Source: an uncultured Methanofollis sp.
GTDB lineage: Archaea > Halobacteriota > Methanomicrobia > Methanomicrobiales > Methanofollaceae
DNA length: 34,249 bases
Reading direction: 5' to 3'
NCBI RefSeq assembly: GCF_937919355.1
Contig: NZ_CALFSA010000171.1
Location: forward strand, 1-34,249
Shown here: positions 31,879 through 34,249 of the stretch, piece after piece
How positions within the stretch are numbered: the first letter of the stretch is position 1
How the letters are laid out: every line of letters starts with the position of its first letter
The notes under the pieces: model-generated
Database searches by the model: none
Seen by the model: only the letters and a program-made list of their open reading frames with translations
What the model was told of the DNA's origin: nothing
Made by a program: the position numbers and the translations under genes

Positions 31879-32561
31879 GTGTTAGAGGGTATGCCGACGA
31901 CGAGTTGCTGTCTCTGTCCGGCATACAACATTTTTGTTTTTGCAGACGGCAGTGGGCGCTGATCCATGTCGAGCGCCAGTGGGAGGATAATCTGCGGACA
32001 ACCGAGGGCCACTTTTTACACGAGCGTGTAGATGATCCCTTCTTCTCCGAGAGCAGAGGTGATGTTGTCATATCACGGGCTTTTTCTCTCGTTTCACACA
32101 CTCTCGGCTTATATGGCATCGCCGACGTGATCGAGTACACCCGCTCTGACGATGGCGTCACTCTTCCGGGTTATGAGGGTCTCTGGAGGATGCACCCTGT
32201 AGAATACAAAAGGGGAAAACCAAAGGTCGACGAACGCGATGAGGTGCAATTGTGTGCACAGGCGATGTGCCTTGAAGAGATGTTTGCCGTCAGGATCGAG
32301 ATGAGCGAATTTTACTATAATGAGATTCGCAGAAGAGTTCCGATCCGATTGACCGATGATCTGAGAGATCGGGTTGTCTCTCTCTCTGATGAAATGCATG
32401 ATCTTTTCAGGAAAGGTATCACTCCTGCGGCAGAAAGTTCAAAAAATTGTAAATATTGCTCTCTTGTGGACGTGTGCATGCCAAAACTAACAAAGAAAAA
32501 TATCTCTGTCACGAGGTACATCAAAAAACATGTGAAAGATGCCTGTACAAATGATATCTGA
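31875..32561 (+). CDS. cas4: Cas4 exonuclease of spacer acquisition
   Basis: A 228-residue RecB-like nuclease with an iron-sulfur cluster. Cysteines likely to hold the cluster are C21 or C23 (FCFCRRQW) together with C192, C195 and C201 (NCKYCSLVDVC). The nuclease motif residues are H49, D84 (GIADVIE), E110-K112 (VEYKRGKPK) and the QLCAQAM helix (Q125). Cas4 trims prespacer ends and selects those with a correct PAM, working with Cas1-Cas2. It is coupled to cas7c by a 4-nt overlap. An 82-bp gap separates it from cas1. Confidence 0.95.
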   Translation: MSVRGYADDELLSLSGIQHFCFCRRQWALIHVERQWEDNLRTTEGHFLHERVDDPFFSESRGDVVISRAFSLVSHTLGLYGIADVIEYTRSDDGVTLPGYEGLWRMHPVEYKRGKPKVDERDEVQLCAQAMCLEEMFAVRIEMSEFYYNEIRRRVPIRLTDDLRDRVVSLSDEMHDLFRKGITPAAESSKNCKYCSLVDVCMPKLTKKNISVTRYIKKHVKDACTNDI

Positions 32562-32595
32562 AATTTTTCAGTATTATTTATAGAATTTTTTTCGT

Positions 32596-32612
32596 AGCGT
32601 TTATATTTGCGC
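32596..32612 (+). promoter_or_regulatory. Probable separate promoter of cas1-cas2
   Basis: The 82-bp gap between cas4 and cas1, the only real gap in the operon, holds GTTTATATTTG at about 32599-32609. Transcription would start near 32630, a few bases before the cas1 ATG at 32644. The preceding ATTTTTTTC tract could end the upstream transcript. Confidence 0.5.
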
Positions 32613-32643
32613 AGGTGTATCTCTGTGTCGGGACACTTCGCTC

Positions 32644-33675
32644 ATGAGAAAACTGCTCAATACACTCTATGTGACCACTCCCGAATCCTACCTTCTCAGA
32701 GACGGTGAAAATGTTGTTGTAAAGGTCGACGGGAAGGAGAAGTTCCGTATTCCCATACACAATCTTGAGGGAATTGTCTGTATGGGATACATGGGGGCAA
32801 GCCCCCAGTTGATGCGGTTGTGCACGGATAGTAATGTTGGTTTATCCTTTCTGACGCCATCGGGAAGATTTCTGGCACGAGTACATGGACGGGTGCGGGG
32901 GAATGTCCTCCTGCGAAGGACCCAGTATCGTGTGGCCGACAATGCCGGGGAGTCATTGGATATTGCCAGATGCTTTATCCAGGGGAAGATCGTAAACTGC
33001 AGGACTGTCCTGGGACGGGGCATCCGTGACCATGGCGAGAGCATCCGGTGCGATAGGATTCGATCGGTAGATGTCCTGCTGATCGAGAACCTTCAGGGTA
33101 TTGAAGAGTGTACGAATTCTGATTCTCTCCGCGGTATCGAGGGTAATTGTGCAAAATTTTATTTCGAGGTTCTTGATGAACTGATACTCAAGCAGAAGGA
33201 TGATTTTTTCATAACAGAACGGAATCGAAGGCCTCCCTGCGACAATATGAATGCGCTACTCTCTTTTCTGTACACCCTGCTTGCCCATGATGTCGAGTCT
33301 GCCCTGGAAACGGTGGGGCTGGATCCATATGTCGGATTTTTCCACACGGACAGGCCAGGAAGACCTGGCCTGGCACTTGACCTGATGGAAGAACTCCGGC
33401 CTTTTATGGCAGACCGTCTTGCATTGAATATGGTGAATTTGAAACAACTGAAGGGATCTGATTTTGTCAGGAAGGAGGGTGGAGGCGTTATCATGACTGA
33501 CGCGGGTAAGAAAGAGATCCTCGGGGCCTGGCAGAAGAGGAAACAGGATCAGGTTACACACCCGTACCTGCGTGAGAAAATTCCTGTAGGTTTGATCCCC
33601 TATGTGCAGGCGATGTTGCTGGCCAGATTTTTACGGGGCGACATTGACGGATATCCGCCGTTCTTTATGAATTGA
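32644..33675 (+). CDS. cas1: Cas1 integrase, type I-C
   Basis: The 343-residue metal-dependent integrase that inserts spacers with Cas2. The start MRKLLNTLYVTTPESYLLRDGENVVV and IPIHNLEGIVCMGYMGASPQLMRLC is typical of I-C Cas1. The active-site residues are probably E166 (RGIEGNCAKFYF), H234 (GFFHTDRPGRPGLALD) and D246. The chain has the normal length and looks intact, so new spacers could still be acquired. It is followed after 10 bp by cas2. Confidence 0.97.
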   Translation: MRKLLNTLYVTTPESYLLRDGENVVVKVDGKEKFRIPIHNLEGIVCMGYMGASPQLMRLCTDSNVGLSFLTPSGRFLARVHGRVRGNVLLRRTQYRVADNAGESLDIARCFIQGKIVNCRTVLGRGIRDHGESIRCDRIRSVDVLLIENLQGIEECTNSDSLRGIEGNCAKFYFEVLDELILKQKDDFFITERNRRPPCDNMNALLSFLYTLLAHDVESALETVGLDPYVGFFHTDRPGRPGLALDLMEELRPFMADRLALNMVNLKQLKGSDFVRKEGGGVIMTDAGKKEILGAWQKRKQDQVTHPYLREKIPVGLIPYVQAMLLARFLRGDIDGYPPFFMN

Positions 33676-33685
33676 GGTGTGTTAT

Positions 33686-33976
33686 ATGATGGTACTGGTC
33701 ACGTATGATGTGAATACGGAATCCGATGAAGGGAAAAAAAGACTGAGGAAGGTGGCAAAGGAGTGTGTCAATTATGGGCAGAGAGTGCAGAACTCTGTAT
33801 TTGAGTGCCTTCTGGATCCTGCACAGCTCGCGAAACTTAAACATTCTTTGTGCGCCATCATAGACGAAGAGAAGGATAGTCTCAGGTTCTATTATCTTGG
33901 GAAAAACTGGCAACGCAGGGTTGAGCACTTCGGTGCGAAGGGAGGGTACAACCCAGAAGGATTATTAATGACATAA
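33686..33976 (+). CDS. cas2: Cas2, adaptation complex subunit
   Basis: A 96-residue ferredoxin-fold protein that bridges two Cas1 dimers and measures spacer length. The first strand MVLVTYDVNTES contains the conserved aspartate (D8). YGQRVQNSVFECLLDPAQL and SLRFYYLG follow, as in I-C Cas2. The ATG at 33686 has GAGGTG about 6 nt upstream; a second ATG directly follows. The stop lies two bases before the conserved inverted repeat of the second leader. Confidence 0.96.
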   Translation: MMVLVTYDVNTESDEGKKRLRKVAKECVNYGQRVQNSVFECLLDPAQLAKLKHSLCAIIDEEKDSLRFYYLGKNWQRRVEHFGAKGGYNPEGLLMT

Positions 33977-34240
33977 CTCCTGCGAACCTGAAGTGAACAT
34001 AGTTTTCCCGGGGGCTTCGCAGGAGAAATGAATTGGCAATATATATTGTTTTGCCCTGAGGGCGAGGCAGGGCAGGCATGCCAAAAAAGAAATAAGGATC
34101 GACTGGGATATTCATGAGTAATTATATTCAATCGTAATACTATGCGATCAATTCACTATCTTAGAATTGTCATCATGTTTCATCCCAATCTAGTGTGCAT
34201 CTATTTATTGCGAGCAGGACATTGATTTAGAGTGTTTGCA
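33977..34240 (+). promoter_or_regulatory. Leader of CRISPR array 2
   Basis: It is an inverted paralogue of leader 1. The distal block has the same CCTGCGAA / TTCGCAGG inverted repeat (33979-33986 and 34016-34023), with the shared core ACCTGAAGTGA.CATAGTTTTCC. The proximal 84 bp (34157-34240) match leader 1 at 73 positions, including the CTATTTATTG promoter-like element (34201-34210) and TTGCA directly before the repeat. Confidence 0.85.
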
Positions 34241-34249
34241 GTCGCACCC
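34241..34249 (+). CRISPR. Start of CRISPR array 2, cut by the window end
   Basis: The last nine bases, GTCGCACCC, are the first nine of the type I-C repeat in transcribed orientation, placed exactly where the paralogous leader predicts the first repeat. The array itself lies beyond the window. Confidence 0.8.

Overview
The window looks like chromosomal DNA of a methanogenic archaeon of the order Methanomicrobiales (a Methanofollis- or Methanoculleus-like genome; the genus is a guess). The evidence is a methanogenesis marker protein, CDP-archaeol synthase, a radical SAM protein of the tetraether lipid synthase type, archaeal DnaG, a tetrahydromethanopterin/F420-type ATP-grasp ligase, hydrogenase maturation genes, archaeal TATA boxes, and high-GC housekeeping genes separated by short AT-rich promoters.

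Layout. 1-177: tail of a winged-helix regulator. 204-1953: methanogenesis marker 14 and a small partner gene. 1954-2392: non-coding, hairpin-rich. 2393-5686 (minus): carS-pyrE-purD-argF, an overlapping operon joining archaeal lipid, pyrimidine, purine and arginine synthesis. It is divergent from a tetraether-synthase-like radical SAM gene (5818-7290), so two steps of membrane lipid synthesis share one control region that carries a tandem 19-bp repeat. 7292-11899: alanine dehydrogenase family, an unknown coiled-coil protein, an MptN/CofF-like ligase, UPF0058, DnaG, UPF0235. 12086-14907 (minus): hypC-hypA-hypE-pyrC. 15291-21241: PAS protein, small heat-shock protein with a perfect 16-bp palindrome at its promoter, HEAT-repeat protein, an unknown membrane protein, and a cytoplasmic chemoreceptor with CheW. 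21662-23459: universal stress protein and a PLP aminotransferase.

23522-34249 is a complete type I-C CRISPR-Cas locus. Array 1 has 34 repeats of 32 bp and 33 spacers. It is transcribed leftward, because the repeat read on the minus strand ends in ATTGAAAC and the degenerate repeat is at the left end. The operon cas3-cas5c-cas8c-(cas11c)-cas7c-cas4-cas1-cas2 is transcribed rightward. Directly after cas2 a second leader, homologous to that of array 1 but inverted, leads into a second array whose first 9 bases end the window. The operon is therefore bracketed by two divergent arrays with paralogous leaders.

Strongest hidden features: an in-frame start with a strong Shine-Dalgarno sequence inside cas8c that would make the small subunit Cas11c; a conserved inverted repeat at the same distance from the first repeat in both leaders; a solitary degenerate repeat upstream of leader 1; and two non-identical spacers that translate to nearly the same peptide. 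No Cas6 is seen, as expected for I-C, where Cas5c processes crRNA. The Cas region is visibly more AT-rich than the housekeeping part, which suggests a different history.
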